Origin: Hawksworthiomyces lignivorus
Lineage: Eukaryota; Ascomycota; Sordariomycetes; Ophiostomatales; Ophiostomataceae
NCBI GenBank assembly: GCA_002917075.1
Contig: NTMA01000135.1
Span: 1-64,000 of the forward strand
Length of the DNA stretch: 64,000 nt
Direction of reading: 5' to 3'
A program made the position numbers and the translations under genes. The notes below the pieces were generated by a model. The model was given only the letters and a program-made list of their open reading frames with translations. It did not search any database and was not told the DNA's origin. Below are positions 49,401 through 60,186 of this stretch, piece by piece (positions within the stretch are counted from its first letter, which is position 1; every line of letters begins with the position of its first letter).

Positions 49401-49670
49401 AAGGCAGCACGGCTGTCAGATGAGGTGATACATGTCGTGAGTGGCTTCCAGACGGCTGGCTTTCCGCATGTGATTGGTTGTCTCTGGCCGTCAGTCGACC
49501 GGGTGTGTGTGGAAGTTGCAAATAGGTTTTATCTGTCTTTGCTAGGAACGGCGAACAATTGGAGCAGCCGGGCGATCGCCTCGGCGCTTCATAGCGCTGT
49601 GATGGAGGTGCGGAAGACGGAGATGAACATGCCCCTGACGTGGGCACAATTTGTCCACTTCGGTGCATGA
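46490..49670 (+). pseudogene. Decayed TPR-CHAT (caspase-like) protein gene, 5' truncated
   Basis: Across three frames the translation shows about 12 tandem 40 to 45-residue TPR units of the fungal kinesin-light-chain type (pattern LTPxDHPxRxxxLxNLG, RYxRTG, LEEAIExxRQAVD). A helical linker follows (ALQYLERGRAVI), then a C-terminal CHAT peptidase domain (about 49,065 to 49,670). The CHAT catalytic pair is still present: His in AHFACHGYTDH and Cys in YLSACSTAE. Lesions are frame changes near 46,790, 47,095, 47,855, 47,905 and 48,272, plus in-frame TAG codons at 48,816-48,818 and 48,834-48,836. There is no start codon or N-terminal domain: similarity begins abruptly at 46,490, just after a stop. 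No introns are apparent. Intact relatives are thought to be proteolytic effectors in NLR-like or cell-death systems; that role is family knowledge, and this copy is probably dead. Confidence 0.85.
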
Positions 49671-51433
49671 ACTACATCGATTTAATCGCATTCAACACTC
49701 TGCCACCGACTACCAAAGCCCATAAGTACGCTGCCCTCTTATATTATAACCCAGCTGGCCTCTTGCCGGCACTAGTAGTGATGAGGCACTTATAAGTAAA
49801 AAAAAATAAAAATAAAAAATAAATAAATATTAGGAGTGTACGAAAAGAGTCTTTTAACTGAGTCGCGTTGTACTTGTAGGCCTTAAAATTGTCTCATTTG
49901 GGAATAATTCGGGCGGTATCCCAGGCCACACTAATATAGCAGACAAATGAATCACTAAGTCTTATGGATATAGCCTGGCTCCCTGGCTGGGTACCGCCCT
50001 AACTCGGCCCCCAATACTTTTAGCTGCCGTCTTCCGAGGCGCTTCTTGCACGCCAATCTTCGGTCCTCCACATACGAATGCCTTGAATGTTTTGGGGCAT
50101 TATTTCGTTTGTGATGACTTTCGATCTTCCATCAACACGCGAATGATGTCCTGGTATGAGTACAGCGTGCCCCGGCATTGAGTGTTGTGCTTAGCGGCCG
50201 TTTGTTGTTGTAAATGTTGGTTTGGTGCCTCAATTCTAAAGCCCTCTGTGCTGACACGATTCGTTTCCCTATTGTGGGTGTAAAGCACGTAATGTGTAAT
50301 CCCCTAGCACTTGGTCTACAAGATAAACGGCGTAGGGATGGAGGTGGCATCATAAGGTCCGGGCTTTCAAATGAGCAGATCGCACTTGGTTTCAGAATAT
50401 TGAAAGCACGAACAGAACTCCTGCTACTCCTCTTTCAAGGACATTTGTTTCTTGCTGGATCGTTCCGGGAATGGTTCTAGGTCAAAAAGGGTACGTCTCA
50501 TTCATTTTTGCTCCTCTATTCCTCTATTTTCTGCAGGATTGCTGCATACTGTACATCTGTGTACATTCTGGTAGTTGCGCTTTTGCATGCATGCTTCGCT
50601 TACCAGTGGACTGCAATGTAACGGACCCGTCTACCAGGGTACAGGTAATGGACAAGTGGAGAAAGGTAGGGGGGAAGGTGGAACGGTCATCCTTTGTACG
50701 ATAAATGACACGAAGACATGTACATCGTAGATCAGAGGAACTAACTTCCGCCGCAGCGGCGACGAGAAATTGAGCATTGTGAGTGATGTGAGCATGAAAG
50801 GGGATAGGAGGTGAAAGATGGGCATCCTGGGCGGCGAAGACGAACATGGAAATTAACTTCGTCCGCTAAACTGACGGCTTTGCTGTCCGCTGCTAGCACA
50901 TCCCAGCTAGCTTATTTTGTTACTTTTTCACCAGTCCGGGGGTCTTCCTGCTCATATGCATTAGCACCAAATGGTGTTAGTCTTGTCTCTCTTTCTCTCC
51001 TCGGGGGCGCTGTCATTGTGCCAAGCCTCAGAAGGGAGGGATCTCCGCACCCGTAGCTCGAAAGACAGAGAATGCAAAGGAGAAGGGGGGAGGTGGAGTG
51101 AGGGACGGAGAGGAATCGAGGGGGATACACGATTGACCGGCACACTCCGCAGCCCTTTTCGTGTAGCCCTAAATCTCTTGCGTAGTCGTTGTCTTTCTGT
51201 CGGCAGCATCTCCCTCGTTGGCCTTTTTCAATATCGGCGTTTCCTCTCTCTCCGTCGTGCACATGTACATATATGAGTACAATTGACCTGGCAAAGCGCA
51301 AAGGCATCCACGCCAGGTGCCCCTCCCTCTATTCTCTAAACGGCCGCGCTCTTGCTACGTCTCCCTTCTCCCCCAGTTGACTCGCGCACACCCACCTGCC
51401 CACGGATCTCCCTCCTCCTCCCCTCCCCGAGCC
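49671..51433. other. Gene-free stretch after the TPR-CHAT relic
   Basis: About 1.8 kb. The left part has an A-rich tract and the candidate 3' repeat copy. The right end (51,050 to 51,430) is CT-rich and probably the leader of the small gene at 51,434. Frames between are short and carry no recognisable content. Confidence 0.5.
49798..49830 (+). repeat. A-rich tract 3' of the TPR-CHAT relic
   Basis: A stretch made only of A and T with A runs (AAAAAAAAATAAAAATAAAA), 128 bp downstream of the relic stop codon. In position it resembles the decayed poly-A tail of a retrocopy. It could also be a simple low-complexity tract. Confidence 0.6.
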
Positions 51434-51916
51434 ATGGCCAGCGTCTACCGGAGCGCCGAGGCGTGGCAGGCCACGCTGGAGGTGCTGTTCAACAAGGACC
51501 CGGCAGAGCCCGGCGAAGATGAGGCGGCCACCCGGGCCCGCGAGGACCGCCGCATCCGCGACGCCGTGCACGCACTGTACATCCCCGGCGTCAGCACCGT
51601 CACCATCGACGGCCACACCATGGACTTTGACGGGCTGATCGCCTCTGGCCACCGCGTGCGCGGCTCCACCGCCGCCGCCGCCGCACAGGTCACCATCCGC
51701 ATCCGCGACTACGCGCACGATCCACAGGACCCCACCCGGATCACCGCCGTCTGGCGCGTGACCGTGCGGAACCCGCCCGCCGGGGGCGGCGCCAGCCCAC
51801 CGCGGCCCATCACTGTCGACGTCAACGTGCGGGGGGTCCTGGACGCGCCGGACGGGAAGGCGGTCAAAATCGAGGCGACGTCGACACCGGTAGAGGATTC
51901 TGATGAGTCAGATTAG
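51434..51916 (+). CDS. Small conserved-looking protein, possible NTF2/SnoaL-like fold
   Basis: A single exon encodes 160 residues with the strong GC-rich codon bias of the core genes, unlike its surroundings. The sequence begins MASVYRSAEAWQATLEVLF and contains ALYIPGVSTVTIDGHTMDFDGL, then an Ala run, then alternating polar/hydrophobic strands (VTIRIRDYAHD, AVWRVTVRNPP, PITVDVNVRGVLD) and an acidic tail (EDSDESD). A helix-first, beta-sheet-later layout of this size would fit an NTF2/SnoaL-like fold, but that is a weak structural guess. No signal peptide or membrane helix is present, so it is probably cytosolic. The CT-rich upstream leader supports expression. Confidence 0.75.
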   Translation: MASVYRSAEAWQATLEVLFNKDPAEPGEDEAATRAREDRRIRDAVHALYIPGVSTVTIDGHTMDFDGLIASGHRVRGSTAAAAAQVTIRIRDYAHDPQDPTRITAVWRVTVRNPPAGGGASPPRPITVDVNVRGVLDAPDGKAVKIEATSTPVEDSDESD

Positions 51917-52458
51917 GGAGCAGAGCTAGAGCTAGGGACAAAGAGGTCGTGCCCTTCTTGATGGGAGGGCGAACAGTGTCTGGTGGAAATCCGAAAGATA
52001 TCGGTCGCATGGCCGGTCGTCAGGAATTGTCACGAAGGAAACGGCAAAGCCAATGTAGGAAGCGAGCTTCTACAAAAAGGGTTTCTTAACGTTTTCTCAA
52101 ATCTTCATAACCATAGCTACATACGACCATACCCTCCGTCCTTTTGCAGTTTCCTCATTAACTACCCTCTCACCCAACCCCTAACCCCCCCTCCAAAATA
52201 AAAACCTTGGTCTCCTTTCAAGTCCCTAGACCATAGTGTAGCTGAAGCTGCACAGGCACCGCAGGTAAAACCTGTGCAAGAGGTGCTTAGCGCCAGTGCC
52301 AACCTGTGCTGTGCCTGCGCTTGGTCCCCAAAGAGGAAATTTTTTCAAATGAGGTTTTTCGGGTGGGATGACACCAAACTTCTTTGCATTATAATAGTCC
52401 CCGTACCCATATTAAAACGAAATATTTACTGCTCAATTCTGTATCCATCATGGGTCTT
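51917..52458. other. Convergent spacer
   Basis: A 540 bp 3' flank between the small gene (+) and the TAG-split cysteine-rich gene (-). A pyrimidine-rich CCCTAACCCCCCCTCC-like stretch occurs near 52,170 but is too short and irregular to be telomeric. No gene was found. Confidence 0.5.
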
Positions 52459-53169
52459 TCACGTCCAGCGCGTCTTGTCCATCCTCTGATAGTAGCTGGC
52501 ATCCGTCTCTCCATCTTCCCTTGGAGTGTCAGTCGCCTTCTTACAGATTCCGTGGATGCATACACCAATGGCATTGGTTAACGCTGTGCCGCATTCGTTG
52601 TCAACACTATATCTGCGGCAAATCTGGCAGTTGCTAGCTGTCTGCCGTATACAGTCCTGATTGTTATAGCAGCCATAATCGTAACAGAACAACTGCCTCT
52701 TCGTCAATATAGTGTCGAGGTCGTGGGTCACCAGCCATTCACCGGCGGGCTCATGTTCCGGCAGTTTGAGCTTCGGGTTGTGCCTATTTAATCCTTTAGC
52801 AAACAACACCCTAGCGTAGGGGGGATCGAACACGAATGCCGTCTCGCCGGTCACCGCGTTTTTCACTTCCGCCGTCGCCGAAATCTCGTCTATAGAGATG
52901 TACTAGTCAAGGTTCGGGACAGTTGCTTTCTCTATCTGTTCTTTTATATGACTTGCCGTCTCGGCGTCAAACCTAGTGTCGATGAAGTACAACTTGTTGG
53001 GGCCAGACGCTGCCACATATGGAGTGTCTGGTGCCACGACCTGAAGGCCATGCCATGATTCAATAACCTTTGGCACGTAGTTGCCTCGATACTCCTCTTG
53101 GAACGTTGGTGAACCTTCGCATGGCCGGAATGGATTCAGCAACATGGCGATCAATAGCGTAGAGAACAT
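52459..53169 (-). pseudogene. Secreted-type cysteine-rich protein split by an in-frame TAG
   Basis: One minus-strand frame runs 237 codons from the ATG at 53169 but has a TAG at codon 89 (52905-52903). Before it lies a hydrophobic signal-like start (MFSTLLIAMLLNP). After it the same frame continues with clear coding character and a C-terminal block of eight Cys (YDYGCYNNQDC, NCQICRR, NECGTAL, GVCIHGIC). No intron with usable borders removes the TAG. The simplest reading is a recently disrupted extracellular protein of unknown family; the size and cysteine spacing resemble fungal secreted effectors only in a general way. Alternatives are stop readthrough, a sequencing error, or two separate short products. 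Confidence 0.6.
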
Positions 53170-54935
53170 GGAGATATGAGGTTAAGATGCCTTAAGAATT
53201 CTCTTTGCCTTTTCGCGCTTCTGAGTATGCGTTTTTCATAACTGTTAAATGAGAAATTTGTGGTCAGAGATACGCGATCATTTTGAGGAGTCTTGCTATT
53301 TATACATTTATTTATACTATGCGAATCTCATGATAGTTTGTTCTATATATTATACAAAATATGTTTCATTGATCAAGACATATCTACACTAATTACAAGG
53401 AAGTAAACACAGCCGCTTAAATCATACAGGCTTCTACCGAAGAAATACAAAGACAATAGACATAATCGAGATCCATATTACATTAAAAGAAATCCTACTG
53501 GCGATTCTGTATCCTAATACTCGTCAACTGACTTCTGCAAAGCTACATTTTCTACTTTCCTGTCTTAACACCTTCCAAAACAAGCTAAACCACCTAATCT
53601 TTCAGTCACAACAACCTCAGGTGCCCGGGAAATGTATCTTATCATGCCAACATTCTTTTGTACAACCATAAGTAGCTCGTCATCTATGGTGCCAGCCAAG
53701 TCAGTACGAACACCAACACATTACCATAGTTCGTCAACTCGATAACGAAAGTGAGGGAATTCCCACTGCACACGGATTAAAGTTTAAGTGTGCTCTGAAT
53801 TTGTTAACTAATCCTCGCTATCTACGTCTGTACTGGGCACAACGCTTTGAGGCAGAAACCATCATGCCAATTGAGTAAACGGGTATGATGCATATGAAAC
53901 AGTTGTAAAATCTGTGTGCAGTTGGCAGTTAAGTGATCCTCCGCGACTCCCGAGAGATATAATAGGAAGGTAAGTGGCTTCAGCTCGTATATCAAGATAT
54001 GACTCGTTTACTGGATCCTGAACGTTGTCCATAACAGCATTTTAAAACGCTTTTTGACCACCTAGCCGACCTATTACGACCTGACGATCATCAACACTGA
54101 CGCGCCAACATGAAAAATGCCCAACTCTCCAGCACCTTGCCTTGCTGTGGTTCTAGGCCACATCCTACCAAGCACGTAAATTAGGCCACAATCCCACAAG
54201 CTGCACAACGCTGACGTGGCTTTCAAAGAATATTACTATTGTACGCAGAAGGCTAGAGATTGTGTTTGGGGATATCGCCACGTTTTGTCTCTTCTCTTTC
54301 CCTTCCCGACGAGTAGGAATACGTGAGAAGCACCACCGCCAAGAGTCCTCCAACAATCCTGAATAACATGCTCATCCCTGCACGTCTCCTGCAGCGTCGG
54401 CGAACTTGGCCAACGACTCACTGCTAGAGAGATCAGACGTCTGTTTAAGTCACCAGGCTTTCCATATACGTGGGGAAAAAATATGCAGCGTAAGCTATTG
54501 CACTCTTATTTCCATTCTAATTTGAAGGGGGTAAATGAGATTACTTTTCAAGCAGACCATTGATCATGTACGCCTATGACACTAGGAGGACATGGAAAAG
54601 TTCTTTCAAAAGCACAAATCATTCGCACTTTGATAGAGGCTGTATCATTCCTCTGAATATCCGGTAATTTAGTTACAGCACTTACAGGGACTACTAAGAG
54701 ATATTCTTCTACGGAGTACTTTGAATCAATTGATTTTCATATTAACATATTATATAAACTGACTCTACACAAATTTTCTGGTCCAAGAGGTGCGTCTGTA
54801 TCCTCCCTTCTCGAACCTGATTAACGAGTATGGGTACGGCGCCATTAAGACCGTTCTTTAGCATTTTACATTTCTTTTTGTTTTTCTTTTCTTTTTTTCA
54901 GTTTTCCACTTACAAAAGAACTCTCTCCGAAAAAA
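53170..54935. other. Apparently AT-rich gene-free block
   Basis: About 1.8 kb with many TA dinucleotides and no open frame of note (for example 53,340 to 53,400 and 54,730 to 54,770). The composition contrasts with the GC-rich core genes and resembles decayed or RIP-affected DNA. I recognise no transposon protein fragment in it. Confidence 0.5.
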
Positions 54936-55784
54936 TCAAAAAAGACACACGAGCACGACCACCGTTGTAGTTGTAGCAATACCATACGACATATGTTCTG
55001 ATTCGGCGGCACCGACGATGATGCTGACAGTGCTACTACTACTAGTGTTGCTGGTTGTTGTGACAGCCGAGATGTTTACGGTCGTGTCTAGATCAACCTC
55101 GATGACACAAGTAAGGGACTCATAGCTGGGCGAGTCTGGTGAAAGTACAACGTAGATAATGGACTTTTCCGTGACGGAGCCGGTGATGGTAAAAGAAAGG
55201 TTCCAGACGACATAAGGCAGGCAGGATGTACTATTGGACCTGCTGTTTGCTTTTGTACCGGGGACAACGGCGGGCGCTACGCCAGCCTGGATGGAAAAGT
55301 AGACGTTCAAGAGCATATTGGTGCCAACAATGACGAGTGTGTCGAACGAGTCGAACGGGTCGTCCTCGCCGGGGAACTCAGCGATAAAGCTAGCGGTGCA
55401 TTGGAGCAGAAACTGGCTAGCGGGACCGACCAGCTCGTCGGCATAGTGGACAAAGAACGCGTCTATGCCGTTGCCGTTGTTACTAGTCTTGGGGACGGGC
55501 CCTTTTCTCAGATCAAATACATCGCCCAAGCCCAGGTTGCTGGACTCGTTTCTCAGGTCCAGAAGGATATAGCTCAGCATCAGCTGCAGGGAAGCAGCAC
55601 TGTGTGGCCGGTTCAACGCAAAGACAATGGGAAGAGGGCCGGTCAGTGGGGCGTACGTGTCGTTGAGGAGGAAGACCAAGTCGAGACTGACAGTGCCGGG
55701 GTCAAAGTCGGCCGATGTTGCCGTTGTTGTTGTGGCGACAGAGGTAAAGACGGTAGAGGTCTAGGCTAGGGCGACGAGTAGCAT
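54936..55784 (-). pseudogene. DUF7136-like surface protein with TAG at codon 8
   Basis: A 283-codon minus-strand frame begins ATG at 55784 but meets TAG at 55763-55761 (codon 8), then stays open to 54936. Downstream the conserved-looking core reads VSLDLVFLLNDTYAP and PLPIVFALN, which fits fungal DUF7136 secreted proteins. The C-terminal part is Ser/Thr-rich (TTTSNTSSSSTVS) and ends in a hydrophobic stretch (ATTTTVVVLVCLF), as expected for a GPI anchor signal. The start of the signal peptide (MLLVALA) precedes the TAG. An upstream exon spliced to an acceptor at that very TAG (GCCTAG, then ACC) could in principle rescue it, so a live gene is not excluded. The family function is unknown. Confidence 0.6.
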
Positions 55785-57351
55785 GTTGTTTAAAAGAAAG
55801 AGGTGGCCTATGATGAGAGTGTATAAAGCGGGAACGTGGAGGGCGCAGGGGAGGGGAAGAAGAGGGAGGTGGATACAGAGATGTACTCGTACAATTATAT
55901 CGTGGACTATAATAGCGTGTCTTTGTACTTGTGCTCATAAAAGTGGTTTCATTAAGGATTGGTTATTCAAGTCGGTTGTAGTAATATCACAGACTTATTC
56001 TATTTATATAGAAAGTCATCCGGGCGGGCAAAGAAAGGAAAGGGGGGAAGAGAGAAATGCAAAACAGACCGTTGAGAGCTGTATAAATCACACTGTCATC
56101 CGCAAACTAGACACGATGAAAGAAAACTCGGCGCGGATTTTGAATCTGTTATTACACGATAGTAGTTCAGGGTACGAGTACTCCGCACACTCGAAGTGGA
56201 AGGTCACAATGCTCTTGCACCCAGCCTCTCCCCGGCAGCCCTTAGAGCCAACAAAACGAATACAGGTTTGCAGGGGTGATAAATGCTATTTGACTGTTTA
56301 AGAACAGGGCAACGCTGCTAATGTCATGCTTAAACCTTGTCACTATAGAAGGATTAAAAAAAAGCACTACAAACTATGACAAACGCTGTCAACAGACAGG
56401 GTCAGTTATTTCACGAAACTAAGATATAGAGTTAACATCGATTACCCTAGCATCTATAGACGCCGAGTACTACTGTACGAAAAGGACTGAACTGTCTTGG
56501 TCACCCCTTGGCAGCACTCAGCCGCGCACCTAGCGCGCCAGCATGCAAAAAGGTAGCAGGCAAGATAGCGAATCTTTGTTCTGTCACTTCTTAGTCTATC
56601 AACAACATCGTTTTTATAATTTCGTCTAATGTATGTAGCATGTTGGATGTTGGTCTATTTCTTTTTCCTTTTTCCTTTTTCTTTCCAGGAGGGTGGGTCG
56701 GGTTGTGAGTCTCATCACTCAAGACTACGTTTTCAAAACGGTCTCATACAAGCAGGCGCCCACTATTTACAGGCTAAAGCGAGAGAGCGCTGTTCTGGTC
56801 ACCGCTTTGGCGGTCTTTGTGGTGAGGGGCTTGCTTCTGTGAAGTTGATGAGTAGTGCTTAGTTACATGTAAACACTGTCCATACTGTCCATTTGATACC
56901 ATATCTAGACAACTTGCTGCAAAAATTTCAATGTATTCAATACATGGCTTATACATTGCGAATTTCAGTTATAAGCAGGATAGTGCTGAAGAAGGGCTTC
57001 GTTAAAGGATATCATTCAATCTGGAATCGTTAGGTATGATAGCATACTCATAAATCCACAACAACTTTGACTGAGCGCAAGACATCTGCGGAAGGTATTC
57101 ACACCCTAACTGCTTTTTAATGCCTCTTTTCTCAACAGTCACTGCTGTTAAGAGCTGCGATCCAGTTGCGTTCAACGCGCCTATATAGGGTCACAGAGTT
57201 CAAAGGCAGCTGAGCTAGGCCCTGAGGCATGAGTCTGATATCAAATATGACTTGTATAAACGCCCGCTTGCCTTCTACCAGTCCAGAATAAACTTCACTA
57301 ACGCATCAAGAAGCCATGCTGCTATTTTAGTCCCACCCAATGGTCCTTAAA
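55785..57351. other. Gene-free stretch
   Basis: About 1.6 kb, AT-rich in 56,320 to 56,640 and 56,860 to 57,300. Short frames here lack codon bias and motifs. The left end is the promoter of the DUF7136-like gene and the right end is the 3' flank of the aldo-keto reductase. Confidence 0.5.
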
Positions 57352-58414
57352 TCAAAGCCAGTACTTTGGCACAACCGCCTTTGCCTTCAACCACGCGTCA
57401 TCTAAACTCTCGATCACATCCTGTGGTAACGGACCCTTCTCAACATCGGCAAGATTATCCTCCAGATGTTTGACGCTGCTAGCTCCAACAATGATGGCAT
57501 CGCCCTTCTCTTCTGACAATGATGAGTGATGCACTAGCCAGCGCAGTGCCACCTCTGCCATTGTCAGCCCGTGCTTGTCCGCTGCCGCCTTGATGATGTC
57601 CAGCGCGTCGAAGTACGAGTCGTTCCAGTAACGTCCTCGGTGAACGCTGCCTTGTATGATCTTCGGGTCGAAGCGGGATCCGTCTTCAAATGTGTCCTGG
57701 CCACGTGTGTAACGGCCGGTGAGGAATCCGCCGGCCAATGGCTGGAATGCGTACAGAGCGATGCCGTAGTAGCGCAGGCAGGGCATCAGCTCATCGTCCA
57801 CACGGCGCTGTAGCGCGTGGTAGACGCCTTGATAAACTACTGGCTTAATCCAGCCATTTTGCTCGCAGATCTGGCAGATCATAGCCACTTCCCACGACAT
57901 GTAGTTGCTGATACCGAATCTCTTGAAATAACCCTCCTTGTAAAGCGCGTTGATCTCGCGAAGCGTGTCCTCGAATGGGTGGCGGCGATCTGGACCGTGG
58001 AGGTAGAACATATCGATCTTGTCTGTCCCAAGCGCTTTCAAGCAGTTCAGCAGTCCTCGCCGCACATCCTCTGGTTTGTGTGTGTACGCATCCTCCTGGG
58101 ATAATGTGGTGCCGGCATTTGGGAAAAGCTTCGTGTCTATGATGAGGCCTCGCTTCTGCCAGCCAAGCTCGGAAAGTATCTGCTCCGACGAGCCGTTGCC
58201 GTACATACGCGCCGTATCAATCTCATTATGGCCATGCTGCGTGAAGACATCCACAATTTTGCCTGCACCTTCAGCAGTATGCACTCTTGCGCCAAGAGTA
58301 TCTAGACGAGAAGGATTAGTATTGGAGTGCAAAGAACGAACCAGATGACGTACTTGGTTTGCCAAATGTCATGGCACCGAACACAATCTTGACCTTTGTC
58401 TTTGGAGCTGCCAT
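57352..58414 (-). CDS. Aldo-keto reductase (AKR7-like, aflatoxin aldehyde reductase type)
   Basis: Two exons, 58414-58354 and 58301-57352, encode 336 residues. The TIM-barrel family landmarks are all present: the catalytic tetrad within NEIDTARMYGNG (Asp, Tyr), LIIDTKL (Lys) and FYLHGPDR (His), then QGVYHALQRRVDDELMP and the NADPH-binding end IIVGASSVKHLEDN. The order and LGARVHTAEGA start fit the AKR7/YakC-like group that reduces aldehydes and ketones with NADPH, often for detoxification of reactive carbonyls. No secondary-metabolite core enzyme is near, so there is no cluster context. The gene appears intact in a region where neighbours are decaying. Confidence 0.92.
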
Positions 58415-59707
58415 CTTGTCGGGTGGGATTTCAGAGAGAAACTGCAGACCAGATTCTATTTTCACGGAAAATCTTGCTGTACATTGCAATGATCAGGGCC
58501 TGAGTGCGCCGCCATTTATATTTTCTCTCTTGTCAATCTCACTCTATAAACCGTCGTGGCAAACTTATACGCAACACCGGGCTTAGGAATTAACAGACCG
58601 TAATCCCCGCCATGAAATGGCCGCGAGCAACCGCGAACCTCTATCTATGTCTGATGCAGAGTGTCTTGAGGCCGTCTGAAGGTCCGAAGCTGGGCTTATG
58701 CGCCGTGAAGCCCGAAGAGAAAGTCGGAGGGTTTGGTTTGGTTGCTCGCTTTTAACATGCAAGTCGAATTAGTGGCTGTTGGGTATCTCTTAAATCAACT
58801 TTGTCGAACAATGGATCGTCGAAATTATGCTCACGGGCCAATTGCAAGCGAAATAATTGACCGGCATTACCTTTAGCGGAGTCTCAGGGGATACAATCTA
58901 CCTAGATACTCTGGAAATTTTGAGCATTCCTATTCGCAAGTTGCCTTCTTCCCGCGCCTTACTGGAACTTTGAACCCCCAACTTTTTCTTCGGAATTTAA
59001 ATTTATCGATTAAAGGTTGCCAAGCTGAATCTTTGTACTCCGACGTTTAGTTCGAAGAACCCATAAAATTCAGACTATGTATGAGGTCTACCTGTGTAAA
59101 GGGATGGCCTATAGGGTCCGTGAAGCGTGGCAGGATGAAGAAGAATATGAAAATTATATTGGTCTTTTCGGTTTGCTAGGCTCAGCCTACTAGTCCCTCC
59201 CCGCCTGGTAGGTGATGAAGGGATATGGTTTAATTCTTTACACAAAAAATACCAATATCCCCAAAAAGAAGTAGACAAGTCTATGTTCCTTCTGTACACC
59301 ATATTGCCTACATTTAACAGACGTGATAGACTTACTAGTTCGATTATTTAAGATCTATAATGGTATTTCATGGCTGGTTCTCTCCTCTCTTTCGCTCAGA
59401 TTCTTTCACTTTAGCTCAACTCTCTTTCGTTTAGATACCTGTCTATCACATGTGCTTAGTGCCGCCCGCTTCGACTAGCTTCTTGAAACCCTCGCCTTTT
59501 CCATCCAAACATCGAGCAACCATTATTGATTCTTTCGTATCTGTGGCAAGTCTAACCAGGCACCGCCACAAATCACATAACCATGACCTCTGAGGCTTTC
59601 TGTCAGGCGCTGCTGTGTGCTTGTTCGCTGCACTTGCAGACGATCGTGAGGATTTTCGACTGCAGTGTTGCTGTGTTGACTACCTAAGACATGGCTTCCA
59701 TTGTGGC
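58415..59707. other. Gene-free stretch upstream of the aldo-keto reductase
   Basis: About 1.3 kb with AT-rich parts and no convincing frame. The left end is the reductase promoter. No repeat or RNA gene stood out. Confidence 0.5.
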
Positions 59708-60091
59708 CTAAGACTCTCTTGAGTCTTGCATATGATGCTGGTCTATGATCATAAAAAGCAAAATCACCTCGCCTTTTTGTTCCATATTCAAAATTCGCAT
59801 CACGTTGCCCTCTGAGTCGTATGTATTAAATGGCAGGCAGCACTCAACGATATCTCGGAATGCGCCTGGGGTCAGTAATACTCGAGAGGCCCAGCACTCC
59901 ACGGCCTTTGACAATGGCTGAAGATACTCAAAATACTTTTGTAGCCCATTTAGAAGTCTCATGTAAAACAACAGCACGGGTGAGGTTGTGGCAGTGTTAC
60001 GGCCACTAGCCGGTGGCCCGTAGGCCCTCATATATGACATACGGATCATGAAACCGCGAGACAACCCGATAACATCGTAGACGGCAGTCAT
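59708..60091 (-). CDS. Doubtful small open frame
   Basis: A 128-codon frame from the ATG at 60091. The translation is mixed polar and hydrophobic (SRGFMIRMSYMRAYGPP, then LLFYMRLLNGLQKYFEYL) with a CC pair and no domain I know. It has no CT-rich leader and its codon use looks neutral. It may be the remnant of a longer gene or a chance frame. Confidence 0.25.
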   Translation of the reverse strand: MTAVYDVIGLSRGFMIRMSYMRAYGPPASGRNTATTSPVLLFYMRLLNGLQKYFEYLQPLSKAVECWASRVLLTPGAFRDIVECCLPFNTYDSEGNVMRILNMEQKGEVILLFMIIDQHHMQDSRES

Positions 60092-60186
60092 CAGCACAGC
60101 ACAACGTCGCCTATTACCCAAGGCTTTCTAGACGTCTATCACATCCCTGTTTCTCCGATCTAGGCTACTTTCTCTATATAGAATAT

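Noticed and set aside
52160..52200. CCCTAACCCC-like stretch as an internal telomere repeat
   Set aside because: Only about two irregular units are present, so it is better read as a pyrimidine-rich 3' flank.
53170..54935. Possible transposon remnant in the AT-rich block
   Set aside because: No transposase, reverse transcriptase or terminal repeat could be recognised by eye, so composition alone is not enough to call an element.
55783..56301. 172-codon plus-strand frame
   Set aside because: The translation is a patchwork of basic and Cys residues with no domain. It overlaps the promoter of the DUF7136-like gene and lacks coding character.
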